Source: Chloroflexota bacterium (GTDB lineage: Bacteria > Chloroflexota > Anaerolineae > Anaerolineales > Villigracilaceae). Taken from it: a stretch of DNA of 64,000 nucleotides. The notes under the pieces were generated by a model. The model was not told where the DNA came from. It worked only from the letters and a program-made list of their open reading frames with translations, and searched no databases. This document shows positions 16,255-27,130 of the stretch, one piece after another (the stretch's first letter is position 1; every line of letters starts with the position of its first letter). Made by a program: the position numbers and the translations under genes. The stretch is taken from NCBI GenBank assembly GCA_016234495.1, contig JACRBI010000054.1, positions 186,001-250,000 of the forward strand. Reading direction: 5' to 3'.

Positions 16255-19200
16255 ATGCTTGATATGGATGATGCATTTATTAAAGAGTACCTCGCTGAAT
16301 CGCGCGAGCACCTTGCAGATATTGAGAATGACCTGCTTGAGATCGAATCTGCCGGAGCGAACATTGATGACAACCTCGTCAACAAGGTTTTTCGCGCGGC
16401 GCATTCGATCAAGGGCGGCGCAGGATTCTTTAACCTGCACAAGATACAGGAACTGGCTCATCGCACAGAAAATGCGCTGGACATGATCCGTTCCGGCGAG
16501 ATGACGCCCGCGCCGGATGTGGTCAACGTTTTGTTGATGGCTTTTGACCGCCTGCGTGAACTGCTCAACAATTACCAGGCCAGCCATCTGGCAGATACGA
16601 CCGAGATTCTGGTTGCATTGTCCGGGATGGTTTCTGCGAATCTGGCGCCAGCCAAAAAAGAATCGCTGCTGCGGACGGTGAAGGTTACCGCGCCCGGTGT
16701 GAAAACCGTGCTTAATATCCCGGAGTTTGACCTGGATCACGCAAAAGACGGCAGGCATTATTTGTACCTGATCGAATATGACATGATCGACGATGTTCAG
16801 CGGAAGGGCAAGCGCCCGCTGGATGTGTTGTTCCTGTTGAGTAATTCCGGTACGATCATTGACGCGATGTTTGAGTTGGATGGGGCTGGCACGCTTGACG
16901 ATGAACCTTCGGACCGCCTGCCTTTCGTTGTGCTGTTTTCCACCGAACTTGCCCCGCAGATGGCGGATGTGATTTTTGACCTGCCAGCCAGCCAGGTGCA
17001 TGTGCTCTACTCTCCGCCGGCAGAGGAATCTCCACGGATGCCCGAACCAATTGCCGGCTATGAAAGACCGCCTGAGGTTGTCGAATCTGTTGCGCTGGAA
17101 GAGGTCAATCAGGCGCAATCCTATTCTTTGCCTTCGTTGACTGCGGCTGTTTCAGAGACTGCCCCGGCGCAAGTTGGAATGGAATCCACTTTGCGTGTGG
17201 ATGTGAGCGTGCTGGAGTCTTTGATGAATCTGGCGGGTGAGCTTGTGCTTAGCCGCAATCAATTGCTGGATGCGATGGCGAGCGGCGATGAGCACATCAT
17301 GCAGATCGGAGCGCAGCGCATCAACCTGGTGACTTCCGAGCTTCAGGAAAATATCATGCTGACGAGGATGCAGCCTGTCAGTAATATTTTCAATAAATTC
17401 CCGCGCGTCGTGCGTGACCTTTCGAAGGAGCTCGGCAAGGAGATTCGTCTCGATATTTCAGGACGCGAAGTTGAGATGGACAAGACCATCATTGAGGGGT
17501 TGAACGAGCCGATGACTCACATGGTTCGCAACGCTGTCGATCATGGAATTGAAAGCGCGGATGTGCGGACGCGCGCAGGCAAGCCTCCGTTCGGAACGAT
17601 CAGCTTGAAAGCTTTTCACGAGGCGGGTCAGGTGGTGGTGGAGATTCACGATGACGGCAAGGGGATTGATCCCGCAAAAGTTGCCGCGTCGGCGCTTGCG
17701 AAAGGATTGATCACGCAGGAACAACTTAAGGGGATGTCTGCCAAGGAAATGACCGCGTTGATCTTCCTGCCGGGTTTGTCTACGGCTGAGAAGGTCAGCG
17801 ATGTTTCAGGCCGCGGGGTTGGCATGGATGTGGTCAAGACCAATCTCGATAAACTGGGCGGAAAGGTCGAGATCGACTCAGTCCCCGGCAAGGGCACGAA
17901 TATCATCATCCGCCTGCCGTTGACGCTGGCGATCATTCCTTCATTGCTGCTTTCTGTGAATGGAGAGCGCTTTGCCATACCGCAGGTGCATGTCAGTGAA
18001 TTGATTCACATCTCCGCCGACCAGATTCAGAAGCGGATCGAAGTGGTTGGAAATTCGGAAGTGCTGATGCTGAGAGGCGCGCTGATTCCCCTTGTGCGGT
18101 TGAGCGATGTGCTGGGTATCGAAAAACAACTCGAAGACCCGCAGGCCGGCGAACTTACCCCCGACCAGCGTGCCAGAATCGCAGACCGCCGCTCTCCGCA
18201 CTATGACTTTGACAGCGCAGAACCCATTGCGGCGAAATCTGAGGATGCAAATGGCAAACGCAAGCGTTCAGCCATTGAGCGCCGCTACCATGCATCAAGC
18301 AACCTCAACATTGTGGTCATCACCACCGGCGCGCTGCAATATGGGCTGGTCGTTGATGAACTTCACGATACCGTTGAAATTGTGGTCAAGCCGCTTGGAC
18401 GTCACTTCAAAGGGCTGCGCGAGTATGCCGGCGCAACCATTTTGGGGGATGGGAATGTGGCGTTGATTCTGGACGCTTCCGGCATTGCTGCCAAGACTGG
18501 TCTGGTCTCGATGGCTGGCAGCCGCCGCGCCCAGGTCTTGAGCGCAGAAACCGTGCGCGAGGGAACCAGCGACAGGCATTCCCTGCTCACGTTCCGCAAT
18601 GCGCCGGATGAGTTTTGCGCAATTCCAATGGATCTGGTTGTGCGGGTATTGCAGGTGGAGGACGGGCAGATCGAATGGGCCGGCGGACGGCGGACGATGC
18701 AATACCGCAATGTTTCGCTGCCTTTGGTAACGCTCAAAGATACGGCGCAAGTCGCCGAGCTCCACACTGCGCAGGAAAAAGGAGTTGTGATCTTTAATGT
18801 CTACGGCCATGAAGTCGGCTTGCTGGCTGGTATGCCCGTCGATGTTTTGGAGACAACAGCTTTGATAGACCGCGAAACCCTGCGCCAGAAAGGCGTGTAT
18901 GGGTCAGCCATATTGGATGGTAATACCACTCTTATCCTTGATGTATTTGAAATGGTTGCGGCGTCTCACCCGGACTGGGTGGCGGAAGCGGAACAGGCTA
19001 CCGAGAAGTCGATCGCTGGCGGAGATGTAATTCTCCTGGCTGAGGATTCAGATTTCTTCCGCGGGCAGGTTCGGCGCTACCTGGAAGGTGACGGCTATTT
19101 TGTCATCTCTGCTGTAGATGGTCAGGAAGCCTGGGAATTGCTTGAAGTAAATGCCAGCAAGATAAAGCTGGTGTTGACAGATATTGAAATGCCGCGTCTG

Positions 19201-19404
19201 GATGGCCTCGGGCTGACTCGCGCGATCCGCGCCGACCAGCGCTACAACAAACTCCCGATCATTGCGCTGACCTCATTAGCCGGCGAGGAAGATACCGCGC
19301 GTGGCTTGGCGGCTGGCGTAACGGAATATCAAGTGAAACTTGACCGTGACAAATTATTGGCAGGCGTAAAAAACCTGCTTCGCTCAGATGAAGGCCGGGA
19401 CTGA
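16255..19404 (+). CDS. cheA: CheA-type hybrid histidine kinase with C-terminal receiver
   Basis: 1049 residues from the ATG at 16255 (AAGGAG 11 bp upstream; a GTG at 16246 is also possible). P1/HPt at 1-105 with H50 (AAHSIKGGAGF), P3 dimerisation at about 305-370 (LMNLAGELVLSRNQ), P4 kinase (VRNAVDHGIE, DDGKGIDP, SGRGVGMDVVK), a CheW-like P5 (TLAIIPSLLLSVNGERFAIP), a second CheW-like domain at about 755-905, and a receiver with D976 (LVLTDIEMPRLDG). No P2 domain for CheY binding is obvious. Such CheA-REC hybrids occur in chemosensory systems that do not drive flagella. It stands between the partner switch and the chemoreceptors, linking both. Confidence 0.95.
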   Translation: MLDMDDAFIKEYLAESREHLADIENDLLEIESAGANIDDNLVNKVFRAAHSIKGGAGFFNLHKIQELAHRTENALDMIRSGEMTPAPDVVNVLLMAFDRLRELLNNYQASHLADTTEILVALSGMVSANLAPAKKESLLRTVKVTAPGVKTVLNIPEFDLDHAKDGRHYLYLIEYDMIDDVQRKGKRPLDVLFLLSNSGTIIDAMFELDGAGTLDDEPSDRLPFVVLFSTELAPQMADVIFDLPASQVHVLYSPPAEESPRMPEPIAGYERPPEVVESVALEEVNQAQSYSLPSLTAAVSETAPAQVGMESTLRVDVSVLESLMNLAGELVLSRNQLLDAMASGDEHIMQIGAQRINLVTSELQENIMLTRMQPVSNIFNKFPRVVRDLSKELGKEIRLDISGREVEMDKTIIEGLNEPMTHMVRNAVDHGIESADVRTRAGKPPFGTISLKAFHEAGQVVVEIHDDGKGIDPAKVAASALAKGLITQEQLKGMSAKEMTALIFLPGLSTAEKVSDVSGRGVGMDVVKTNLDKLGGKVEIDSVPGKGTNIIIRLPLTLAIIPSLLLSVNGERFAIPQVHVSELIHISADQIQKRIEVVGNSEVLMLRGALIPLVRLSDVLGIEKQLEDPQAGELTPDQRARIADRRSPHYDFDSAEPIAAKSEDANGKRKRSAIERRYHASSNLNIVVITTGALQYGLVVDELHDTVEIVVKPLGRHFKGLREYAGATILGDGNVALILDASGIAAKTGLVSMAGSRRAQVLSAETVREGTSDRHSLLTFRNAPDEFCAIPMDLVVRVLQVEDGQIEWAGGRRTMQYRNVSLPLVTLKDTAQVAELHTAQEKGVVIFNVYGHEVGLLAGMPVDVLETTALIDRETLRQKGVYGSAILDGNTTLILDVFEMVAASHPDWVAEAEQATEKSIAGGDVILLAEDSDFFRGQVRRYLEGDGYFVISAVDGQEAWELLEVNASKIKLVLTDIEMPRLDGLGLTRAIRADQRYNKLPIIALTSLAGEEDTARGLAAGVTEYQVKLDRDKLLAGVKNLLRSDEGRD

Positions 19405-19437
19405 TCCCGCCAGACTTCAATTCGAGGAGAATACCCC

Positions 19438-21276
19438 ATGCAAAAACTTGCCAAAGAATACCGTATCAATGACACCAATCTAAACCTGAGGAAGGATTTC
19501 ATACGCTTTGGGCCTGCAGATATCCGCATTTTGGGGCAGCTTGCAGGCTGGGCTGAGCGTGTGGCCGATACGATCGCCAAAGAGTTTTACGATCATCAAT
19601 TTACGTTTGCGCCCACTGTGGCTTTCTTTGAGGGATATGCCCGGAAAAAGAACATTCCACTGGCGCAGCTGCGCCAGCAGTTGGAAAAATCACAGGCAGG
19701 GTACTTCCGTCAGATTTTTCAGGAAGCTGCCACAGGTCAGTATGGAACCGATTACTTTGAAAAACGCCTTTATGTGGGGAAACTTCATAACGTCATAAAT
19801 CTGCCGCTCAAATGGTATATCGGCAGTTACAGCCTCTACCAGGACCTGACGCGCAAGTATCTAATGAAATCCTATTTCTTCCGTCCGGGTTTTCGCGCCA
19901 GCGCTGAACGGGCAATTTTCACTGTATTCAATTATGACATGCAGGCGGTGGCGGATTCTTTCTTCTACGACTACCTGCAATCGATCAGCATGGATCTGGG
20001 TTCGATCCCAATCAGCAATACGAGTCATGATCTGTCGGAATACTACGAGCCGCTGAAAGAAACCCTGCGCGGAGTCCTTGTTTTGGTGACGGATAGCGCG
20101 AAGTCGATCAGCGCGTTTTCGGAGCAGCTTTCATCAAAGACAAATATCGTTGCCACTGCGGCGGAGGAACTCAGCGCAAATACGGCTTCTGTGGCAGATG
20201 GGATGGAGCAGACGAACTCCAACCTGCACGCGGTTGCGGTGGCTGTGGAGGAAATGACTGCCACGGCCGGCGAAATTGCCAAGAATTCAGAGAAGGCACA
20301 CGCCACGACCGAACGGGCTGCAAGGCAGGTGGACCAATTCTCCATGGTCATGAACGGGCTTGGGCAGTCGGCGCAGGAGATCGGCAAGGTGACGGAAACG
20401 ATCACGCGCATCTCGGCCCAGACCAATCTGCTGGCGCTCAACGCCACCATTGAAGCGGCGCGGGCGGGAGCGGCAGGCAAGGGCTTTGCGGTGGTCGCAA
20501 GTGAAATCAAGGAACTCGCCAAGCAGACCGCCGAAGCGACCCAGGTCATCAAGGAAAAGATCAATACCATTCAGGGCTCAACAGCCGAAGCAGTGGCTGA
20601 TATCGACAAGATCGTACAGGTGATTCGCGATGTCAATGATATTGTCATGAGCATTGCCGCCGCCATTCAGGAACAATCCACGGTTAATCAGGATATTGCC
20701 GGCAACATCGCGCATACTTCCAATGGAGTCCGGGATGCGAGCACGCGGGTGGCCGAGACTGCGATCGTGACGGGCAGCATCGCCAAGGAGATGTCTGAAC
20801 TAAGCGGAACCGCTTCAAACGGCGCTGACGGTGGGAAGGGTTCCATCTCGGTTGCTTCCCTGACGGAGATGGCGCAGGCTCTGCAAGAGGTTTGTACTCA
20901 ATTCAAACTGCATGAAAACACAAGGAATGACCTGCTGGCTGAAATTGACACCTTCAAGCAGGCGCATCTGAACTGGGTGAAGAAAGTGGAAACCATGCAG
21001 CAGGGCGGCGCGGCGATCAACCTGAATGACATCCCAGCTCATACAGGCTGTTCCTTTGGGCGCTGGTATTACGGCGCAGGCATGGGAAGGTTTGGCCAGC
21101 ACCGGGAATTCATCATGGTCGAAGCCCCGCACAAAAAATTCCATGAGTTGTTGAAGGAATATGTCGAGGCATACACAAGCCAGGGCGCGGGACGGGCGCA
21201 GGCGGTTTTTGACCAACTGAAATCCATTTCCCTGAATATTGTCACAGACCTTGATCAGTTGAAAAAGATAGTCTGA
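19438..21276 (+). CDS. Globin-coupled chemoreceptor with C-terminal CZB zinc-binding domain
   Basis: 612 residues, no transmembrane segment. N-terminal protoglobin domain (about 1-175) as in HemAT, with the proximal haem ligand expected at H117 in [19 protein letters not shown]; this should bind O2 or another gas. An MCP signalling hairpin spans about 215-470 (tip: [20 protein letters not shown]). The C-terminus is a chemoreceptor zinc-binding domain: H510 (AHLNW), C538 ([10 protein letters not shown]), H565 and H569 (PHKKFH) are the expected ligands. Start follows GAGGAG. From 20230 onward the DNA is almost identical to the next gene. Confidence 0.93.
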   Translation: MQKLAKEYRINDTNLNLRKDFIRFGPADIRILGQLAGWAERVADTIAKEFYDHQFTFAPTVAFFEGYARKKNIPLAQLRQQLEKSQAGYFRQIFQEAATGQYGTDYFEKRLYVGKLHNVINLPLKWYIGSYSLYQDLTRKYLMKSYFFRPGFRASAERAIFTVFNYDMQAVADSFFYDYLQSISMDLGSIPISNTSHDLSEYYEPLKETLRGVLVLVTDSAKSISAFSEQLSSKTNIVATAAEELSANTASVADGMEQTNSNLHAVAVAVEEMTATAGEIAKNSEKAHATTERAARQVDQFSMVMNGLGQSAQEIGKVTETITRISAQTNLLALNATIEAARAGAAGKGFAVVASEIKELAKQTAEATQVIKEKINTIQGSTAEAVADIDKIVQVIRDVNDIVMSIAAAIQEQSTVNQDIAGNIAHTSNGVRDASTRVAETAIVTGSIAKEMSELSGTASNGADGGKGSISVASLTEMAQALQEVCTQFKLHENTRNDLLAEIDTFKQAHLNWVKKVETMQQGGAAINLNDIPAHTGCSFGRWYYGAGMGRFGQHREFIMVEAPHKKFHELLKEYVEAYTSQGAGRAQAVFDQLKSISLNIVTDLDQLKKIV

Positions 21277-21282
21277 CCCGCT
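20230..21282 (+). repeat. Recent direct duplication between chemoreceptor genes, copy A
   Basis: The second half of this gene (signalling hairpin and CZB domain) matches 22775-23830 over long identical stretches at DNA level, including third codon positions and about six bases past the stop codon. A variable gap of about 120 bp near 20803-20922 differs. Confidence 0.85.
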
Positions 21283-21316
21283 TGATATCAGACAATACTT
21301 TGGAGGTACATCATCC

Positions 21317-23824
21317 ATGAAAAAAATGATTTTTAGTGTTGCCGTAACATTTATGAATCGGCTAAATTACTCGAGAAAGTTCCTGCTGGTGACGGGGGTC
21401 TTCCTGGTTCCGATCGCGATTCTGACCTATCAGCTTGCTGCACAGCTTGGCGCAGACATCAACTTTGCCCGTCAGGAACGAAAGGGCGTTGAGTACCTGA
21501 GACCCACCCTGAGCCTGCTTCAGCATGTGCAGCAACATCGCGGCGCAACCAATACTTTTCTTTCCGGCGACGCAACATTCAAAGAGGTTATGCTTCAGAA
21601 GCAGGCTGCCATTGCGGAAGATATCACCGCCATAGACGCGGCGGAGCAGTTGCATGGCGCCGAGTTTGAAAGCAGCGAGCGCTGGCAGGAGATTAAGGAT
21701 GAATGGCTGGCGCTGCAAGGCGAGGTGGAAGATATTCCAGCCGCTGAAAGTGTTGAGCGCCACACAGCTTTGATCGCCAAGATCCTCGCCTTCCGCGTTT
21801 ACATTGCAGAGTTGTCCAATATGGCCCGCGATTCGAACATTGACGTTTACTATATTATGACCGCAACGACAAAATCCTCCCCGCTGACTACTGAATATAT
21901 GGGTCAACTGCGGGCGATCGGGTCCGGTAGTCTGGTTGACGGGAACGTGACCGATAAAGAGCGCGGCAAAATCGAGTCGCTGAATGCGCTTGCCAATTCA
22001 AGCGCAGGCGCGGCGGAAGAAAACCTGCAGCAGGCCTATAAATACAACCCCGACTTGCGCAGCCGCCTTGAGGCATTTTCCGAAGAAGCGCAGGCTCAGC
22101 AGAGCTTGTTTCAGACTGTGGTGAGCGAGCAGGTTTTGAATGCGGCTGATATCACGATCACAGCGAAGGAATATTTCGACATCGCCACCAAGGCCATTGA
22201 CGCAGAGTTTGCGCTGGTCGCCGAGTTGAACAATGCCGCCGATGATCTGCTCGCGGCGCGCCTCAAACTTTTGACTGCGCAACGACTCATAGCGTTTGCA
22301 TTGTCAGGTATTCCGGCGCTGCTGGCGCTTTGGTTATTTGCTGGTTTTTACCTCTCGGTAATCGAAGCTATGAAAGGCGTGCAGGATATTGCCGGGCAGA
22401 TTTCACAGGGCGATGTGAGTAAAAACCTGGAATATCATTCCAACGATGAAATGGGGCAGCTTGCTGAAGCATTCCGAAGCATGATCGCCTACCTGCAAAA
22501 CATGGCGCGTGTGTTCGAGAATATTTCCCATAATGATTTGAGGGAGGATGTGACGCCCAAGTCTGAAAAGGATGTGCTGGGCAGTTACTTCTCCAAGATG
22601 ATTCTCAGCCTGCGCGATTCCTTCCAGGAAGTGGCTGATAATGCCAATTCCCTGAGCAATGTTTCCGGGCAGCTTGGTTCAAAAACCAACATCGTTGCCG
22701 CCGCCGCCGAAGAACTCAGCTCGAATACAGCCTCGGTGGCAGCCGGAATGGAACAAGCTGATTCCAGCTTACATGCGGTTGCGGTGGCTGTGGAGGAAAT
22801 GACTGCCACGGCCGGCGAAATTGCCAAGAATTCAGAGAAGGCACACGCCACGACAGATCAAGCTGCCCGCCAGGTGGACCAATTTTCCATGGTGATGAAG
22901 GGGCTTGGGCAGTCGGCGCAGGAGATCGGCAAGGTAACAGAAACGATCACGCGCATCTCAGCCCAGACCAATCTGCTCGCGCTCAACGCCACCATCGAAG
23001 CGGCGCGGGCGGGAGCGGCAGGTAAGGGCTTTGCGGTGGTCGCAAGTGAAATCAAGGAACTCGCCAAGCAGACCGCCGAGGCGACCCAGGTCATCAAGGA
23101 AAAGATCAATACCATTCAGGGCTCAACTGCCGGGGCGGTGGCGGATATCGACAAGATCGTGCGTGTGATCCGCGATGTCAATGACATCGTCATGAGCATT
23201 GCCGCCGCCATTCGGGAGCAGACCATGGTTACACAAGACATTGCTGGCAATATTTCACATGCCTCCAATGGAGTCCGGGATGCGAGCACGCGGGTGGCCG
23301 AGACTGCGATCGTCACAGGCAGCATTGCCAAAGAGATCTCTGAACTTAGCGGCGTTGCTGAAGATAAGACAACTTCCGCCGGTGAAATTACCGCTTCGGT
23401 CACTTCCTTGGTGAACATGGCGCAGGCTCTCCAGGAAGTTTGCAATCAGTTTAGACTGCACGATACCAACAGGAATGACTTGCTGGCTGAAATTGACACC
23501 TTCAAGCAGGCGCATCTGAACTGGGTGAAGAAAGTGGAAACCATGCAGCAGGGCGGCGCGGCGATCAGCGTGAATGACATCCCATCCCATACGGGCTGCT
23601 CGCTTGGGCGCTGGTATTACGGGGTTGGTATAGGACGATTCGGTCAACTGCGGGAATTTATTTCGGTCGAAGCCCCGCACAAAAAATTCCATGAGTTGTT
23701 GAAGGAATATGTCGAGGCATACACAAGCCAGGGCGCGGGACGGGCGCAGGCAGTTTTTGACCAACTGAAATCCATTTCCCTGAATATTGTCACAGACCTT
23801 GATCAATTGAAAAAGATAGTCTGA
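21317..23824 (+). CDS. Membrane chemoreceptor with large helical sensor and CZB domain
   Basis: 835 residues. TM1 about 22-42, a long extracytoplasmic helical domain (about 43-320) with [13 protein letters not shown], a pattern found in nitrate-sensor-like (NIT) and related helical sensors, TM2 about 322-345, HAMP ([19 protein letters not shown]), MCP hairpin about 440-700 and a C-terminal CZB zinc-binding domain with the same Hxx[10 protein letters not shown] and PHKKFH motifs as the previous gene. GGAGG precedes the ATG. The ligand of the sensor domain is not known; the NIT resemblance is weak. Confidence 0.92.
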   Translation: MKKMIFSVAVTFMNRLNYSRKFLLVTGVFLVPIAILTYQLAAQLGADINFARQERKGVEYLRPTLSLLQHVQQHRGATNTFLSGDATFKEVMLQKQAAIAEDITAIDAAEQLHGAEFESSERWQEIKDEWLALQGEVEDIPAAESVERHTALIAKILAFRVYIAELSNMARDSNIDVYYIMTATTKSSPLTTEYMGQLRAIGSGSLVDGNVTDKERGKIESLNALANSSAGAAEENLQQAYKYNPDLRSRLEAFSEEAQAQQSLFQTVVSEQVLNAADITITAKEYFDIATKAIDAEFALVAELNNAADDLLAARLKLLTAQRLIAFALSGIPALLALWLFAGFYLSVIEAMKGVQDIAGQISQGDVSKNLEYHSNDEMGQLAEAFRSMIAYLQNMARVFENISHNDLREDVTPKSEKDVLGSYFSKMILSLRDSFQEVADNANSLSNVSGQLGSKTNIVAAAAEELSSNTASVAAGMEQADSSLHAVAVAVEEMTATAGEIAKNSEKAHATTDQAARQVDQFSMVMKGLGQSAQEIGKVTETITRISAQTNLLALNATIEAARAGAAGKGFAVVASEIKELAKQTAEATQVIKEKINTIQGSTAGAVADIDKIVRVIRDVNDIVMSIAAAIREQTMVTQDIAGNISHASNGVRDASTRVAETAIVTGSIAKEISELSGVAEDKTTSAGEITASVTSLVNMAQALQEVCNQFRLHDTNRNDLLAEIDTFKQAHLNWVKKVETMQQGGAAISVNDIPSHTGCSLGRWYYGVGIGRFGQLREFISVEAPHKKFHELLKEYVEAYTSQGAGRAQAVFDQLKSISLNIVTDLDQLKKIV

Positions 23825-23830
23825 CCCGCC
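22775..23830 (+). repeat. Recent direct duplication between chemoreceptor genes, copy B
   Basis: Counterpart of 20230-21282, offset 2545 bp, shifting to 2548 bp after a short divergent stretch. Identity running past the stop codon points to recombination or gene conversion, not protein-level selection alone. Confidence 0.85.
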
Positions 23831-23868
23831 TGGGTGTCCGTGAGCATTGAGCGACAAGGAGAGTAAAA

Positions 23869-25545
23869 ATGAACATTCTGAATAATTTGAAAATAGGCCG
23901 TAGGCTTTTGGTGGGGTTTGGGGCGGTAATTCTGATGATGATCGCGGCGACCGGCATCGGAATTTGGAGCATTAATTCAATTGATGCCGCCTTGGATGAC
24001 ATACTCTTTCAGACCGAACAAATCAATCATGTTCAAACTGTGGCTGAGAATTTGCAGGGCGTATATCAGCATATGGCTATTATGATGCTGGAAACCGACC
24101 CTGCCAGACAAGCTGTTGCGCTTGAGGATTTGAAGGCCCACCGGGCAGCCTATCTTGAGGCCTTGGACTGGTTCCAAAAAAATACAGACACTGAGGAAGA
24201 AGTTGCGCTATTAAAGACACTGAATGATGTGCTGGCTTCAAACCGCGAGGTCAATAACAAAGTGCTTGACCTGCTGGTGTCGGGGAAAAGCATCGAAGCC
24301 AGGAAACTTTACCTGACCGAGGCTTTGGATGGCGTTCCCCCCATGGAAAAAGCATTTGATGACCTGGTCGTTTCTGTGGAAAATGAAATGGTTGGAGTGC
24401 AAAAGTCTACGCTGGACCTGACAACAAGGATGAACATCATCCTTTCAGCGTTTGCTGTGGCGGCGCTTTTAGTAGCCATTTTTATGATAACCGCCATCAC
24501 GAACAGCATAACCAACCCAATTAAAAATTCCTTGTCCTACCTGACAGAAATGTCCAGAGGCGATTTCTCCATTATTCCAGCGAAGGAATTTGTCGCGCGC
24601 AAGGACGAAATGGGAGACATCGGCAGGGCATTATCAGTTCTTCTTGGTAGTTTGAAAAACTCGATTGGACAGGTGCGTGACGGGGTTGGGACGATCGCAT
24701 CCGCTTCCACCGAATTATCTGCCATTTCATCTCAGATGACCTCCTCCGCCTCCGAAGCCTCTGCCCGATCGAACGGGGTCGCCTCCGCCGCTGAAGAATT
24801 GAGCGCGAACACCTTGTCGGTTGCGGCTGGGATCGAGCAGGCCGTCACCAATCTGCGCAGCGTTGCGACAGCCACGGAAGAAATGACTTCCACGATCGGC
24901 GAGATTGCGGGTAACTCTGAAAAAGCCCGCCATATTACCAGCGAAGCCGTATCTCAGGCAGATCAAATTTCAGCGGCAGTGCGCGCGCTCGGCGAATCAG
25001 CGCAGGATATCGGCAAGGTGACCGAGACGATCACATCCATTTCGAACCAGACCAATCTGCTGGCTTTGAATGCGACGATCGAAGCCGCCCGGGCTGGCGC
25101 GGCAGGCAAGGGCTTTGCAGTGGTCGCGACAGAGATCAAGGAACTGGCAAAACAGACTGCGACGGCAACCGAGGATATTAAGGCAAAAATCTCCGGCATT
25201 CAAAATTCAACCGCCAACACGGTGGACGATATTGAAAAAATCATGAAGGTCATCCATGACATCAGCGACATAGTCACCACCATCGCCTCAGCCATCGAGG
25301 AGCAATCCGTTGTCACCCGCGACATTGCCGCGAACATATCACAGGCCACAAGGGGAGTGGATGATGCCAATGAGCGCGTATCTCAAACCTCAACTGTCAC
25401 CCAGTCTGTGGCGCAGGATATATCCGCCGTCAACAAGGCAGGAAATGAAATCGCACATGGCAGCCAGCAGGTGCAGGCAAGCGCCTCTGAATTATCGCAA
25501 CTGGCTGAACAACTGCGCAGCATGGTTCAGGCCTTCAAGGTTTAA
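23869..25545 (+). CDS. Membrane methyl-accepting chemotaxis protein
   Basis: 558 residues. TM1 about 12-34, a four-helix-bundle (4HB_MCP-like) extracytoplasmic sensor about 35-187, TM2 about 188-210, HAMP, then an MCP signalling domain to about 545 with the hairpin tip [20 protein letters not shown]. Unlike the two preceding receptors it lacks a CZB domain and its DNA is clearly more diverged. Lies 44 bp after the previous gene; start preceded by AAGGAGAG. Ligand unknown. Confidence 0.93.
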   Translation: MNILNNLKIGRRLLVGFGAVILMMIAATGIGIWSINSIDAALDDILFQTEQINHVQTVAENLQGVYQHMAIMMLETDPARQAVALEDLKAHRAAYLEALDWFQKNTDTEEEVALLKTLNDVLASNREVNNKVLDLLVSGKSIEARKLYLTEALDGVPPMEKAFDDLVVSVENEMVGVQKSTLDLTTRMNIILSAFAVAALLVAIFMITAITNSITNPIKNSLSYLTEMSRGDFSIIPAKEFVARKDEMGDIGRALSVLLGSLKNSIGQVRDGVGTIASASTELSAISSQMTSSASEASARSNGVASAAEELSANTLSVAAGIEQAVTNLRSVATATEEMTSTIGEIAGNSEKARHITSEAVSQADQISAAVRALGESAQDIGKVTETITSISNQTNLLALNATIEAARAGAAGKGFAVVATEIKELAKQTATATEDIKAKISGIQNSTANTVDDIEKIMKVIHDISDIVTTIASAIEEQSVVTRDIAANISQATRGVDDANERVSQTSTVTQSVAQDISAVNKAGNEIAHGSQQVQASASELSQLAEQLRSMVQAFKV

Positions 25546-25596
25546 TCCCGTGAAGATTTGGATCGTGTTCCCATTTATCGTGGAAGGAGGCTGACA

Positions 25597-26034
25597 ATGC
25601 CGCAACAAGAAGAAACCACTCTGGTATCAACTTTTTTTATCGGAGGTACTTTAATGGGCGTCAATGCAATGAATGTTCAGGAAGTCGTTCAACTGAACAG
25701 CCTGACACCCGTGCATCACGCCAGTGATTATATTGCCGGCATCATCAACCTGCGCGGGCAGATCGTCACTGTGGTAGACCTGAAGCGCAGGCTGGAGATC
25801 GATCAACTGGACGATCAAACCGCCCGTGAGATTTTTATCGTTTCATCTCAGGGAGAAAATATCGGCCTGCTGGTGGATGAAGCCGCAGATGTCATCCCAG
25901 CCGACATGGATAATCTGGCCCCGCTGCCGGCGAACATGAGCCTGACCCAGCAAAAATTTCTCAAGGGAATCTGTCAGGAAGAATCCCGCCCGATCGCCAT
26001 CCTCGATATCGGTTCAGTTCTGAGCGCGGAGTAG
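25597..26034 (+). CDS. cheW: Chemotaxis coupling protein CheW
   Basis: 145 residues from the ATG at 25597, which has AAGGAGG seven bases upstream; the frame extends left to a TTG without support. CheW bridges chemoreceptors to CheA. Hallmarks: FFIGGTLMGVNAMNVQEVVQL, IAGIINLRGQIVTVVDLKRRL and GLLVDEAADVI. One base separates its stop from cheB. Confidence 0.93.
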   Translation: MPQQEETTLVSTFFIGGTLMGVNAMNVQEVVQLNSLTPVHHASDYIAGIINLRGQIVTVVDLKRRLEIDQLDDQTAREIFIVSSQGENIGLLVDEAADVIPADMDNLAPLPANMSLTQQKFLKGICQEESRPIAILDIGSVLSAE

Positions 26035-26035
26035 G

Positions 26036-27130
26036 ATGAAACTTCGAGTCCTGGTCGTGGATGACACTTCCCTGTTTCGGCGCATCATTTCAGACGCCCT
26101 CGCGCTTCTACCTGACGTGGAAGTGGTTGGCACTGCCCCGAATGGGAAAATTGCCCTGGAGCGCGTCGCTTCGCTCTCCCCGGACCTGATCACGCTTGAT
26201 ATTGAAATGCCCGAAATGAGCGGTCTTGAAGTGCTTGATGCTCTGAAGAGCCGCGGCCTGAAATGCGGCGTGGTGGTTGTCAGCGCCCTGACATTAAAGG
26301 GCGGCGACTTAACCATTCGCGCATTGGAACTCGGCGCATTTGACTTCATCACAAAACCAAGCGGCGGCGACCCGCAAACCAACCTGACCGCCATCAGCAA
26401 TTCGCTTGCTCCGATCGTCAGCGCCTTTCGCCGCCGCTGGGAAATCCAATCAATTCTCAGGTCAACATCTGCGCCTGCGGCAGCGGTTGTCAGGCCTTCG
26501 ATTCCTTCATCCCCCGCGGCACACGCGCCTGTGCCTGTCTCAAAGAAAGCTGACCTTGTCCTAATCGGAATTTCAACCGGCGGTCCGAACGCTCTTGCAA
26601 AAATGCTGCCCGCCCTGCCTGCGAATTTTCCTGTGCCCATTTTGGTCGTCCAGCACATGCCGCCATTATTTACCAAATCGATGGCGACGAGTTTGGCGGC
26701 AAAATGCAGGGTGGCAGTGAAGGAAGCCGAAGATAATGAGACCATTCGCCCGGCGACCGTTTATATCGCGCCCGGCGGGAGGCACATGAAAATTGCGCCG
26801 GCTCCAAAAGGAGAAATTAACTTAAGCATCACGGATGATCCCCTCGAGAACAACTGCCGCCCATCCGTGGACTATTTATTCCGTTCTGTTGCAAATGGCT
26901 TTACTGGCAGCACAACCGCCGTCATCATGACCGGCATGGGCAGTGACGGCGTGCTTGGGCTGCGATTGCTAAAGCGTAAAAACTGCCATATCATCGCCCA
27001 GGACGAATCCTCCTGCGTTGTTTACGGTATGCCCGGTGAAGCAGTCAAGGCGGGGGTTGTTGATATAATCACACCGCTCGACCATATCGCCGAAGAGATC
27101 AGCCGTTCAGTAAAGAGCGCACCATTGTGA
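26036..27130 (+). CDS. cheB: Chemotaxis protein-glutamate methylesterase/deamidase CheB
   Basis: 364 residues. Receiver at 1-120 with D55 (TLDIEMPEMSG), an Ala/Pro linker, and the methylesterase domain from about 170. The catalytic triad is visible: S180 (IGISTGGPNAL), H207 (VVQHMP) and D304 (GMGSDGVLG). It removes methyl groups from receptor glutamates to reset adaptation. It overlaps cheR by four bases. Confidence 0.96.
   Translation: MKLRVLVVDDTSLFRRIISDALALLPDVEVVGTAPNGKIALERVASLSPDLITLDIEMPEMSGLEVLDALKSRGLKCGVVVVSALTLKGGDLTIRALELGAFDFITKPSGGDPQTNLTAISNSLAPIVSAFRRRWEIQSILRSTSAPAAAVVRPSIPSSPAAHAPVPVSKKADLVLIGISTGGPNALAKMLPALPANFPVPILVVQHMPPLFTKSMATSLAAKCRVAVKEAEDNETIRPATVYIAPGGRHMKIAPAPKGEINLSITDDPLENNCRPSVDYLFRSVANGFTGSTTAVIMTGMGSDGVLGLRLLKRKNCHIIAQDESSCVVYGMPGEAVKAGVVDIITPLDHIAEEISRSVKSAPL

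Noticed and set aside
16201-17118. 305-residue open frame antisense to cheA
   Set aside because: Shadow of the CheA reading frame; no ribosome-binding site, no recognisable domain, and the sense frame has clear conserved motifs.
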